64,000 nt of DNA from Trichobilharzia szidati. Its lineage: Eukaryota; Platyhelminthes; Trematoda; Strigeidida; Schistosomatidae. The notes below the pieces were generated by a model. It did no database searches and was not told the DNA's origin. It saw only the letters and a program-made list of their open reading frames with translations. The stretch is from the NCBI GenBank assembly GCA_944472155.2, contig OX235272.1:16662354-16726353 (forward strand), given 5' to 3'. Position 1 is the stretch's first letter. Every line of letters starts with the position of its first letter. The position numbers were made by a program, and so were the translations under genes. Shown here piece after piece: positions 46,305 to 57,130 of this stretch.

Positions 46305-47945
46305 TATTATTTCCTTTAATTCCTAGAGGAACATAGGGCTTCAGCCATGCGTCTCCATTGCGTTCGGTTCTCTGCTGTAGTTTTCACCTGGCTCCAAGTC
46401 TGCCCACACGCTTTCAATTCCTCTTCACATGATCTCCTCCAGGTCACCCTTGGACGACCAACTCGTCGCTTCCCTTTCGGGTTCCACTCGAGCAATGGCT
46501 TGTCTAGTGATGTCACTTGCTGGTTTCCTCAGAGTGTGTCCAATCCATCTCCATTTCTTCCTGCCTATTCGTTTCACGATCGGTTCCTGGTTGGTTCGCT
46601 CCCAGAGATCTTTGTTGCTGATCCTCTCCGGCCATTTGATCTTGAGTATTGAGCGAAGGCATTTGTTAACGAAGGTCTGTAGCTTGTTTGAGCTGCTCTT
46701 TGTGACATGCCAAGTCTCTGATCCGTATAGTAGTACTGACTTCACATTGGAGTTGAAAATACGGATCTTATTTTTGACGCTGAATGCTGTTGACCTCCAC
46801 ATAGACTTGAGAGAAATGAAAACTTGTCTTGCTTTTCCGATTCTGGCTTTGATATCCTCGTCAGTTCCTCCTGTAGTTGAGACGATGCTTCCCAGGTAGG
46901 TGAAAGAAGTTGTTTCCTTCAGGTTCCTCCCATTTATGCTGATTGTTGTCGGTTGTTGCTGTTGATGTTGGCCAGGAATCTTCATTACCTCTGTTTTGTC
47001 TATGTTCACTTGAAGTCCTATCTTTGCTGCTTCTTCTGCCAATTTGTTGCTTTTCACTTGCATATCTTCCAGTTTGTGGGATATCAGACATTGCTGCCTG
47101 TAGTTGTCTGTAAAATTCTTCTTTCGTTTCGAGGTCTGCGTTGTTGGTGGGTGCATAACATTGGATTATTGACACTTTTCTTCCTTTGGAGTTGAATCTG
47201 GCGGTCATTATCCTGGACGAGATCGCTTCCCATTGCATCAGGGCTTTCGTTGCCGTTGGTGACATCATGATAGCCACGCCCTCGGTGTGCGAGTGGTTAT
47301 CTTCTGGGTGACCGGAGTAGATCACTGACTCTCCCGTTGATAATTTGGTGAGTCCACTTCCATTCCATCTGCTTTCACATATTCCCAGCACTTGGATTCT
47401 GTATCTTTTCATCTCGCTGGCGATCTGGGCAGCTTTGCCAGTCTCGTACATAGTGCGGACATTCCATGTCCCCACGCAGACTTTTTCTTTTGTCGCAAGG
47501 AGATTGCTCATGGTGAAGTTTCTGTAGCAGGTTTGTTTACAGGGTGGGGTTGCTGGCCTCACGCCTGAGTTTCGTCTTCGGGTACCTGAAATGGAAGAAA
47601 GGTTAGTGTTGCGTGGCCGCAGAGCCCAGGGGACATCTGCTTGAGGCCGGTCACACGCGGCCTGGTGTGTCTCAGTAGTGTACTTATCACTTCTGCCCTG
47701 TGACACGGCAGCAGAAAGCGCGGTCGTTGTTAATCCGGGCCACGGCCGATCCGGCATGATATTTCTTGGATTTGTTGGGTTCATGGGTTTGGATTGATGA
47801 ATGATGGCGACTAAGTCCAGCCCCCACTGATACCGTCGCCAATGTATCAGTAGGTTGTGAGGTTTGAAAAATTTCGTTGGCGTCCGCTGCTACTGTCAAC
47901 GGAGCTACTCAAGGAGCTTGGAGGTAATTGTCAGAAAGCTCTGGA
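46305..47945 (-). mobile_element. RTE-B element with large internal deletion
   Basis: The 5' half encodes a clear APE-type endonuclease start (VCVGTWNVRTMYETGKAAQI, ICESRWNGSG, IIQCYAPTNN) at 47100-47530. It joins directly, near 47095, to the RT C-terminal part ([20 protein letters not shown] onward, 46425-47100) with the RT palm missing. The 3' end is the family-B terminus at 46308-46340. The 5' limit is approximate. Confidence 0.85.
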
Positions 47946-48205
47946 GCTGAGTTTCGTGCTTGTTGGAACTAGTTAACGAGGCGTATCTGGAAGCAATTTG
48001 TGTCCCCCCCGTGTCGTGCATTGCTGCCGAGGATATTGCTATTGAGTTATTCGAACTCATAACTGATCTCTTGTAGATGACTGTTATGGATAAAGTGGTA
48101 GGACACTAAACAGAAATGAATATTATATGTGTGTAGTCGTATGTGGTGCTGAGTGGAGGTCAGTCTTGAGCTCGAGAAGTTCAGTATTGACATTTGTGGT
48201 TACTT
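47946..48205. other. Unassigned sequence, possibly RTE-B 5' leader
   Basis: May extend the 5' region of the RTE-B copy; no second copy in the window to test the limit. Confidence 0.25.
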
Positions 48206-48234
48206 AGGAAGGTCACATGGGTTCATATCTCCTA

Positions 48235-48455
48235 GGAAATACAAGCTTGGTTACAGGATTTCATCATGAGCTGACATTGGTTAGAGAACCATTGAAAAAC
48301 CTGGGAGTACTGGACAGCTGTTTCGCCAGCCTAATTTGGGACTCTTCAGCAGTACGCACCCCCGGGGATCGAACCCAGGACCCGATCCAATGGCCCATGA
48401 ATTCTAACTTCTGCCAATTCACGATATAGCGCAACGGCTAGTCAATGTCTTCGGC
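48235..48455 (-). mobile_element. SM-alpha-like unit, minus strand
   Basis: Carries tail (catcatgagctgacattggt), hammerhead (48307-48355) and tRNA-like head with box B near gggatcgaacccagg. It is truncated in the head compared with the plus-strand unit beside it. Confidence 0.75.
48307..48355 (-). ncRNA. Type I hammerhead ribozyme, minus strand, variant stem II
   Basis: Stem I gtactg and cagtac pair perfectly. Core ctgaaga, gaaac and the gtc cleavage triplet are intact. Stem II is gtccc...ggctggc with extra bases relative to the 21382 copy and pairs poorly, which may weaken activity. Confidence 0.65.
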
Positions 48456-48474
48456 GAGTATTTGTCCCCAATGT

Positions 48475-48965
48475 CAGATCATGATGAAATCCTGTAACCA
48501 ATCAATTGAATCCCTACAAACCAATACTTGAATATCAATGAGATGCTAACTAGCGACTGGCCCTGTTCAGGTAGGCGGTTACCTGGGTTCCAGTGGAAAA
48601 TCGTGATCAGAAAAGTGCAGCAGGTCGGGTGTGAGGACAAAGACTCACCGAAGACGTTGGCTAGCGGTTGCGCCATATCGTGAATTGGCAGAAGTTAGAA
48701 TTCATGGGCCATTGGATCGGGTCCCAGTGGCTTAATGGTCTACGACCTAGCTGACCTTGTAACCGGAAGGTCCTGGATTGGAGACCCGGTGGGTGCGTAC
48801 TACTGAAGAGTCCCAAACTAGGCTGACGAAACAGTTGTCCAGTACTCCCAGGTTTTCCAATGGTTCTCTAACCAATGTCAGCTCATGATGAAATTCTGTG
48901 ACCAATCAATTAAATCCCTACAAACCATTACTTAAATACAAGTTTCTTGGAGGATTAGGATGAGA
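48475..48965 (+). mobile_element. SM-alpha-like units in tandem, plus strand
   Basis: A 3' unit end (atgatgaaatcctgtaacca at 48481) is followed by one full unit whose own end repeats from 48885, a period of 404 bp. The full unit has box-A-like agtggcttaatggtctac, a box B degraded to ggattggagaccc, and a hammerhead at 48797-48845. Confidence 0.8.
48797..48845 (+). ncRNA. Type I hammerhead ribozyme in tandem unit
   Basis: Stem I gtacta/cagtac has five pairs plus a mismatch next to the core. Core ctgaaga (48803-48809) is intact. Stem II gtccc/gg-ct-gac has a two-base bulge. Then gaaa (48828-48831), stem III acagttgt and the cleavage triplet gtc ending at 48839. Confidence 0.7.
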
Positions 48966-49029
48966 AGTGACAAGTGCGAAACCCAGTAGGATATGTTTAG
49001 AGTATAATGTTCACTAACGTTGTCTTTTT

Positions 49030-49250
49030 CTCAGATAGGAAGTTAAAAGAGCGGCTTTAAATCCAGAATACATTTTTTTTTCTCCTACGGATTATGATGT
49101 CAGTAGCACCAAGAATGTACTTATTATTTAATCACGAATCAGTTTGATTAGAAAACCGTTAAAAATGTGTGTTATATTGCCAGTACTAGGTCACTCTCCT
49201 ATACCGATAAGATCTTTAACAATGAAGATTCACTACCCACATAGAGGCAT
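49030..49250 (+). repeat. Inverted duplication, right arm, first part
   Basis: Matches the reverse complement of about 46060-46280. Co-linearity is broken at about 49250 by the CR1-like insertion. Confidence 0.75.
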
Positions 49251-50475
49251 TATTAATAATAATAATAATTTGCTTTATTCCAGAAACAGTACTAGTGGTA
49301 CAGTGTGGAATTTTCAGCACATATCTACAATATTTCCATCTAATTTCATCCAACGTTTAAAAGGAGTATTTCAAAAAAAAAAAATAAATATAAAGACACC
49401 AACAGCAAAAAAACAGGAAAAACACAAAATTATTTTTTTTTAAATGCGAAAAAATACCAAGAAGTAGAAAGGAAAATAAACATCATATAATAATAACTCA
49501 GTATTGGGTAGTGGAAGCTATGATATGATTATGCATGGTGACAGTAAAGCTATAGTCATACAAGAAGTTGTGAAATGATATTTAAGAATGTTTATCGCCA
49601 AGATGATCAGTTAATTTGGTCGAAACAACACCAAACAATCATAAAATAACATTTCAGGGTTGTTGTTTTGTTTTTATTGTCAGGTCTGATGCAGTGTTTG
49701 TGGTGGTAGTGTGAGTAATCCTGCATAATACAAAATTTTAAGGTGGTGACAATGGTGTTCACAACCAATGATTGTCAGTTAATATTGCCGAAAAAAGAAT
49801 TAAAAATAAAAATTATGAAAAAACAACCACGAAAGCTAATAATTACATGATGGTTTATGACAGGAAAATTTTGTACTACTCATAGTGCTAATATAGTCGG
49901 AACCAGTAGATACACAAAAGAAGGAATAGAGTAAAGTACAAAAAAGTAAGCCAATGTTAATAATTTAGGTAGCTAAGTATGTTTAAGAAGGAGTTCACTA
50001 TAGAATACAAAATAAGAGAGAAATAAAAGAGCCTAAAATTATGTTATTAACAACAAAGCAAGTCATAGGTTTCACGCTTAACATTGTCTCTGTCGCTTAG
50101 AACACGGGCCAAGTATGGTATCGTTGAGTTCCTGTACTTGGTTGTACGAGCATAGATTATTTTATACTGATTTCTGGTTTTACTTGATGAGATATAAGGC
50201 GAGAGTTGGGAATAGAGGGGTTGTTGGGGGTCGGAGAGTATGGTTTTAGACCATTTTTCGCATGTATTCAGATGCCTATCAACTGATGTAGTGACGAGCT
50301 GACTGAGTTTCACACCACTAGTCCTACTAACTACCTTCAACATCCTTCTCAGGATGGTATAGTGCTTTTTCAATAGACCAGGAAAGACTAACGGGGAGCA
50401 GTAAAGTAGAGTAGGTTAAGATACAAGAGTTGACAAATTGTGAAAGTCGAGGTTGGGTGATTCCAGATTGTTATT
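49250..50475 (-). mobile_element. CR1-like LINE (family D) inserted in the inverted duplication
   Basis: AAT tail and 3' end at left, coding C-terminus (50047-50373, [20 protein letters not shown]) at right, truncated 5' end near 50470. It is closely similar to 8408-9640. The flanks attattaa and attaaatt at the two sides may be the target duplication. Confidence 0.8.
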
Positions 50476-50900
50476 AAATTAAATTGGTTAGGAACTCACT
50501 TGGGCATCCTCTAAGGATTTCAACCTAAATGCTCGCACCAAGTGAGCTTGAAAAACTGTCTATTCGTAGTTACTACCAGTCTAATACTCATAAAAAAAAA
50601 TCTGATCTCTTTCAGCGGTCATTTGATTCAACTTATCAATCGACTCATGAACGTTTTCTTTGCCAGTTGTCGTTGAAGGATTTTTACAGAGAATTCTTGC
50701 TTTTTCCAGAATAGATTGTATATCTGTACCCTAAAGGTCATATGAAACCTACAGTCGAAAGTATAGCTTGATAATGAGGGTTAATACTGCATATAAAATT
50801 ACATTGCACTAATCAAGGCACTCCACTCAAACTCATGTAGCCATGTAAGGGCTTATGGAGAATTGTCATCTGAATTGATAACAACCAGTGTTGTCCGTCA
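50475..50900 (+). repeat. Inverted duplication, right arm, second part
   Basis: Matches the reverse complement of about 45580-46045, including the 61-codon ORF at 50529-50714 (MLAPSELEKLSIRSYYQSNT). It then continues into the RTE-A copy that is cut short in the left arm. Confidence 0.75.
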
Positions 50901-52045
50901 AGGATGTCCACTTTCCCCATTCCTGTTTAACTTCATCATAGATATGCTAATGGAAGTATCTTTAACTGAACTTAACGACTTAGGAATCGACTTGTTACCA
51001 GGGAATAGTCTTATGGACTCAGAATATGCAGATGACATTGTCCTGTTTGGGGGAGGATGCAGACAAAATGCAGAGTCTTCTGAACACCTTGAGCAGCAAT
51101 CTTCGTATGTTTGGCATGCGATTCGCCCCTGTGAAATGTAAGATGTTGCTACAGGACTGGACTACATCTACCCCTAGCTTAGTGATAGGGAGTGAAGTGA
51201 TAGAACATGTTGACCACTTCACCTATTTGGGAAGTTGTATCAGCACCAACGGATTGATTGGTGACGAAATCACAGCACGGATCCAGAAAGCTAGGGCTGC
51301 TTTCGCTAACTTACACCGTCTCTGGCGTAGGCGTGACATCCGACTGTCAACCAAGGGACGTGTATACTGCTCAGCAGTTCGCTCCGTCCTTCTCTATGGC
51401 TCTTAAACATGGCCTATACGAGTTGAAGACATGAAGAGATTGTCTATTTTTGATCATAGATGTTAACGATCCCTTTCTCGCGTTAGGTGGCATAATAAAG
51501 TAAGTAATGTTGACGTTAGGCGTAGAGTGTTGGGCAAAGAGGGAAAATCAATCGAAGAGGCTATAAAGTTACATAGATTGAGATGGCTAGGTGACGTGCT
51601 GCGCATACCTAACCATCGCCTCCCCCACTTCGACGGGCATTACTAGCTGATATAGCTGCAGGTTGGAAAAGAGTAAGTGGTGGCCAAACAAAAACATGGA
51701 ATCAATCAATCCATGAGATCCTTGACAGTTAAACTGAGTCAAGTCAGGTAGAGAGATGCAGACTTCCAGGTTGGGGCCCTCGGGACTCTAAGACTCAATG
51801 GCTGGAGACAATAGGTGACATGGCTCAAAATCGTTGTCAATGGCTTACGCAGATGTATTCAGTCTCTGTAATCTTCAGTCTCATATTCCTTTCCACCATT
51901 ACTCATTCTGTTTCACTCTTATACTTGTCAAAACGCTATTGATTCCCTTCACTCATCTTCTTGTCTACCTTTGTGTGTTATTTGGAACGTGGCAACTCGA
52001 ACTGGTGCACTTTGGTGCCAAGTTCTATGTTGAATCCAGCCAGCC
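50800..52045 (+). mobile_element. RTE-A fragment with intact YADD box
   Basis: RT palm with SVVRQGCPLSPFLFNFIIDM and EYADDIVLFG (YADD codons 51025-51036), a frameshift at about 51055, a second frame to 51406, a stop in LLYGS and then the variant-subfamily 3' part. It is the least damaged RT core in the window but the ORF is broken. Confidence 0.85.
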
Positions 52046-52059
52046 AGGATTGTGTACTA

Positions 52060-52210
52060 GCTTTCTTTGCAGGTCATAGTTTCGAAACCCGGCGGGTGTG
52101 TGTGTGTACTGTCGATGAGTCCCGAACTAGGACGTAACAGCTAGCTGTCCAGTACCCCATGGTTGGTTTTCAATGGTGTTCTAACTGATATGAATCTCTA
52201 GTTAAACTTG
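52060..52210 (+). mobile_element. SM-alpha-like unit, degenerate
   Basis: It keeps the box-B-like tagtttcgaaacccgg, a (GT) run and cccgaactaggacg. The core reads gtcgatga and gtaac in place of ctgaaga and gaaac, so the ribozyme should be inactive even though stem I (gtactg/cagtac) is kept. Confidence 0.6.
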
Positions 52211-52489
52211 AAGTTAACTACGTGTCCGAGAAATCCTAGCGTAGCTAAATTCCTTCCGAGAATTTCGTCTGAAATGTGACAATGATGAATGATGTCATGG
52301 TTAGGCTGTTCAACTTGGAGAATGTTGAGATACAACTAAAATGATTTGTGTATTTTCTTTCAATTGTTAGCTTGATTTTGACTGTCATTCGTTCCATGTG
52401 GCAGAGCATCTTTCCGTATGTTCGAAATTTAATACTTCATAATGATGACTTTATGAACATTATTGTAAGATTTATATTCAATTATTAGA
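52211..52489. other. Unassigned sequence
   Basis: Nothing recognised. Confidence 0.3.
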
Positions 52490-53955
52490 TTGGAAGAAAG
52501 GATACTTATTCAAACTACCAAAGAAAGGAGACTTAAGTCAATGGAAGAACTGGCGCGGAGTTATGCTCCTGTCTATCCCAAACAAAATACTAAGCCGCAT
52601 CATCCTGGTGAGAGTCAAACACGCCAAGCTGGATGAAAAACTTCGACCGGAACAGGCTGGATTCAGGAGAAACAAGTCATGTATTGATCAAATCGTCACA
52701 TTACGGATCATCATTGAACTGAGCTTGGAATGGCAGTCACCTCTCTGTCTCAACTTCATTGACTTTGAAAAGGCCATCGACAGCGTCGATCGAGAGGTGA
52801 TTTGGCAACTACTTCGCTACTACAGGGTGCAACCGACAATTATACATCTCATCTAACAGTTGTACGACAATGCTGCATGCGAAGTAATCCACAACGAGAA
52901 ACTTACGGAATCCTTCGAAGTGAGGGCAGGAGTAAGACAAGCTGGCTTCCTACTATCGCCAATGATTTTCCTGATTGCAGTAGACTAGATAATGCAACAG
53001 ACAGTGGGCAGCGATGAAACAGGCATAAAATGAACCCTCACCAAAAACTTGGAGGATCTGTACTTCGCCGATGATATATGTCTGATTTCCCACAAACTGG
53101 AAGATATGCAAGTGAAAAGTAACAATCTAACGGAAGAGGCATCAAAGATAGGACTTCGCTTCAGGTGAACATGGAGAAAACGGAGGTGATGAAGATTCCT
53201 GGGCAACACCACCAACAGCAACAACAACAACAGACAACAATCAGCATAAATGGAAGGAACCTGAAAGAAACAATCTCCTTCACCAACCGAACTGGGAAGC
53301 ATCGTTTCAACTACAGTAAGACGGAACTGACGAGGATATCAAAGCAGCGAGGATCGGAAAAGCAAGACAAGCTTTCACTACTCTCAAGTCTGTGTGGAGG
53401 TCAACACTCAGCACTCAGCAGCAAAACGAAGATAAGATCCGGATTTTCAACTCCACTGTGAAGCCAGTCAGTGCTACTCACTATACGGATGGATCAGAGA
53501 CTTGCACTGCGCGTCATAAAGAGCATCTCAAACAAACTACACACCTTCATTAACACCTGTATTCGCTCAATACCACTCAAGATGGCCGGCCGGCCAAAAA
53601 GATCAGCAACAGAGAGGGATCTCTGGCAATGAGCTAACCAACACAGCAGGAACCGATTGTGAAAGAAGTAGGCAGGAAGAAATGGAGATGGATTGGTGGC
53701 CATACTCTGAGTAAACAATGCATCAAGTGACAACACTAGACAAGCCATCGCCCGAGTGGCCCCCGAATGAAAGGGAAGCGGCGAGTTGGTCGTCAGTTTG
53801 AGGGTGGGTGACTTGGAGGAGGTCATGTGAAGAGGAGATGAAGGCGTGTGGGCAGACTTGGAGCCAGGTGAAGACTCTAGCAGAGAACGGAACGCAATGG
53901 AGACGCACGGCTGAAGCCGTATGTTCCTCTAGGAATTAAAGGAAACAATAATAAT
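52490..53955 (+). mobile_element. RTE-B element from RT entry to 3' end
   Basis: It starts near LFKLPKKGDLSQWKNWRGVM in broken frames and carries [19 protein letters not shown] and FIDFEKAIDSVDRE (52563-52856). A premature stop follows, then FADDICLIS (53068-53094, catalytic box intact in one frame), [12 protein letters not shown] and the family-B end with an AAT tail. It is the longest family-B RT region here. Confidence 0.85.
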
Positions 53956-53959
53956 AATT

Positions 53960-54200
53960 AGATTTTATTACGAATCGACATCAGTTAGAGGGATCACAGG
54001 AAACTAGGACTCTCTGTTTCGTCATATTTTGGGATGTTATAGCAGTGTCCGTACTCAATCTCATCAGAAATCAAACCTGGGATCTTTCTGGTGTGGTAGT
54101 ACGTGGACATTTATGAAAAGTCTCGAAACAGGACGAAACAGATATCCACTTCTCCCTGGTTTTCAATAACCTCTGTATCTAATGTTAGTTTGGAATGAAA
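53960..54200. mobile_element. Degenerate SM-alpha-like units, inverted pair
   Basis: A minus-sense remnant (ctgtttcgtcatattttggg) is followed by a plus-sense remnant (aaacaggacgaaacagatat). Ribozyme cores are lost in both. Confidence 0.45.
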
Positions 54201-54227
54201 TCTAACTAGTGATATTAAATTAATGAA

Positions 54228-55236
54228 AACAAAACACGTAGATCAGCGAAGAGTCTCTCTTCGGTGGCGAATTCATTTTCTTAGCTGTACAATCGCAAAT
54301 ATATATGTGTTATTTTGTATGTGTGTACAATAAGTTTATCAAACAAAAATACAATTGGTTACAGCTATTTTAATTAAACAGGTGAAGATCGGTAATTGGA
54401 GTTACGTAATACAAAATCAGTCAAGAAAATTAGGTGTTAGTGAAATTAGGGTAGTAACAAAGGTGATGAGTTGTCACAAACAGTTGTAAGAAAGAAGTTA
54501 TGTAATAATATGAATAGTTTGATGAGTGAGTTTTGCTCAGGATGCACATAGGAACAAAGTAGATAATACGAAATTACGTAAGAGTTCTAAATGAATACAA
54601 GAATTATGAGCAGTTAAGTCATCACAATCAAAAACAAAATAAATAAAATAAAATAAAAAAGTTGTTAATAAGACAGTAGAAGTGATTGATTAATCCTCTT
54701 TTGTATGTACAACTCCGGTTTTTCTATGTGAATGGTCAGAGCTTCAGCGATACAAAGAAGACGAAAGCGTATTGCCTTTGATAGGTTATTCTTGACTTGA
54801 TTGTGATGACCTAATTTTTTTCTTTGCCTGTTCTTTAATTGCTTATAATTCTTGTATTCATTTAGAACTCTTACGTAATTTCGTATTATCTACTTTGTTC
54901 CTATGTGCATCCTGAGCAAAACTCACTCATCAAACTATTCATATTATTACATAACTTCTTTTTAACAACTGTTTGTGACAACTCATCACCTTTGTTACTA
55001 CCCTAATTTCACTAACACCTAATTTTCTTGACTGATTTTGTATTACGTAACTCCAATTACCGATCTTCACCTGTTTAATTAAAATAGCTGTAACCAATTG
55101 TATTTTTGTTTGATAAACTTATTGTACACACATACAAAATAACACATATATATTTGCGATTGTACAGCTAAGAAAATGAATTCGCCACCGAAGAGAGACT
55201 CTTCGCTGATCTACGTGTTTTGTTTTCATTAATGCC
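54228..55236 (-). mobile_element. Penelope-like remnant inside a 1-kb near-perfect fold-back
   Basis: Arms of about 410 bp (54228-54640 and 54820-55236) are complementary with few differences; aaacacgtagatcagcgaag at the left has its complement at the right end. Between them, minus-strand sequence at 54665-54790 reads KNNLSKAIRFRLLCIAEALT and LYIQKRIN, the C-terminus that follows GIY-YIG in Penelope-like elements (compare 62740-63129). Inverted terminal repeats of this kind are known for the group. Confidence 0.7.
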
Positions 55237-55239
55237 TGG

Positions 55240-55660
55240 ATGGGGATTATACATGAAATTAAATTAATTCAAATCTTCACAAATGTCGTAATCTAAATAT
55301 TTATTTTAACAGACAAAGAGTGTGTTTGGTTTGTTGGTAGTAAATACTTCAAAATACTTTTCTGCTTTTCCTCCTTAGCCTCCTTACTTCAGCAATAAGT
55401 TGACTTACATATATGTGATTATATTTGAGCACTGCTTTTCTCAGTTAAAAAAGTCAGCTTCTGCAAAAATTCATTCCATATATCAGTGTAACTTCAGTCG
55501 CTTTTGTAGAGAGCTGAAGACACAGCACGGTTTGGAGCACACTGATAGTAAAGGTTACTGTCTTTAGTGAGCGCCCTATCGGTTTCTGAATTTTGAAGCG
55601 AGTTGACTAATGATTTCTTTTTAGAATGTAGTTGTATGCTGTAAGAGTTGTCAGTTTCAG
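55240..55660. other. Unassigned sequence
   Basis: Nothing recognised. Confidence 0.3.
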
Positions 55661-55800
55661 TTTAGATCACGAATTCACATCAGTTACAAGGCCAAAGGAA
55701 ACCAGAGAGTACTTACTGAACAGTTGTTCGCTTCTAGTACCAAACTAAGATCTCACACGGGTCGAAGCAGGATGATGAGGTTACGAGGCGATCCCGTTGA
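55660..55800 (-). mobile_element. SM-alpha-like remnant
   Basis: Contains complements of degraded tail and ribozyme words (gaattcacatcagttacaag, gaacagttgttcgc). The core is gone. Confidence 0.4.
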
Positions 55801-55837
55801 CCATATAGTTATTCAGACAGAATCCAATAACCCACAT

Positions 55838-56020
55838 GTGCGTCGGTGGCACAGTGGCTAGGACTCTCGCCGACCATGAACATGGTCCGGGGTTCGATCC
55901 CTTGCCGACGCACACCCGATATCAATGGTCGGCCTGCAAAATTTGGGCTACCGATATCCATGCTGAAAATTCCATACTTGTACTGAAAATACGGTGTGGC
56001 ATCAAGCTGTAATAAAAAAG
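55838..56020 (+). mobile_element. SINE type 2: tRNA-like head, CR1-like tail
   Basis: Head tgcgtcggtggcacagtggc, box B ggggttcgatccc, body, then tgctgaaaattccatacttg and ggtgtggcatcaagctgtaa. Closest to the copy at 31890. Confidence 0.8.
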
Positions 56021-56590
56021 GGATTCTAACTCGATTTCGTTGCAGCCTATACTGAGGTTTCTACATAGGTCTATCATTTCTTTGTTGGAGGGAAACTGAG
56101 AAACAACGTCTTCTGAGTCAAAGTTTGACATCAGTCAGACTACATGAAGATACAAAGTATCTGAGAGACTATTGGATGCGATTTTTTTCCCCCACGAAAT
56201 GTAGGTCTTTGCTTTACAACGAGCCTGTAATGATTGATATCTTGTCCGAGGGTTGGGAGTGTGGTGGTTAAGTCCAATCATACCTAATCCGTTGTTGACT
56301 GCCAATAGTAATTCTTTTGCGCCAAAATGACAGAAAAAGCCCGTTATCCTCTCAGCAATGCAGTTGGTACGATATCTAACTTCTCATAGTAATTCAGATC
56401 AATATTAGGTATGCAAGAGATTGAGATATACTTGAATTCTGCTTTTACCTAGTGACTTAACACCAGAATATCTTGTCCACCTATTAATAGCTGACTATTT
56501 TTGACGTAGTTGTCAACACTGACCAATACTGTTTGGTCTGTTACTACAAATCAGGTAGATTTTGAACAAATACAAAAGTGTTTCTAACAA
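56021..56590. other. Unassigned sequence
   Basis: Nothing recognised with confidence. Confidence 0.3.
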
Positions 56591-56594
56591 AAAT

Positions 56595-57130
56595 GAAATT
56601 CAAGTATTGGTTTGTAGGGATTTGATTGATTGGTTACAGGATTTTCATCATGAGCTGACATTAGTTAGAGAACCATTGGAAAACCTGCAGGGAGTACTGG
56701 ATAGCTGTTTCGTCAGCCTAGTTCGGGACTATTCAGCAGTACGCACCCACTGCCATGGTTTGAACCCAGGACCTTTTGGTTACAAGGCCAGCGAGGTCGT
56801 AGACCATTAAGCCACTGGGATCCGATCCAATGACCAGCCCATGAATTCTAACTTCTGCCAATTCACGATATAGTGCAACTGCTAGCCAATGTCTTTGGTG
56901 AGTATTTGTCCTCACACCCGACCTGCTGCACCCTTCTAGTCACGATTTTCCACTAGAACCCAGGTAACCGCCTAACTGAATGGGGCCAGTCATTAGTGAG
57001 CATCTCATTGATATTCAAGTATTGGTTTGTAGGGATTTAATTGATTGGTTACAGCATTTCATCATGAGCTGACATTGGTTTGGAGAACCATTGGAGAACC
57101 TGCAGGCAGTACTGGACAGAGCCAATCGGT
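56595..57130 (-). mobile_element. SM-alpha-like units in tandem, minus strand
   Basis: The unit end caagtattggtttgtaggga occurs at 56601 and again at 57016, a period of 415 bp. The first unit holds a complete tRNA-like head (box B near ggtttgaacccagg) and a hammerhead at 56694-56742; the second is truncated. Confidence 0.8.
56694..56742 (-). ncRNA. Hammerhead ribozyme with core mutation
   Basis: Stem I gtactg/cagtac is perfect, but the core reads ctgaata, losing the invariant G of ctgaNga. The cleavage-side gaaac is intact. Expected to be inactive. Confidence 0.65.

Noticed and set aside
54228..55236. Hairpin precursor of a single microRNA
   Set aside because: Arms are hundreds of bases long and coincide with a Penelope-like remnant; size and context fit a transposon fold-back.
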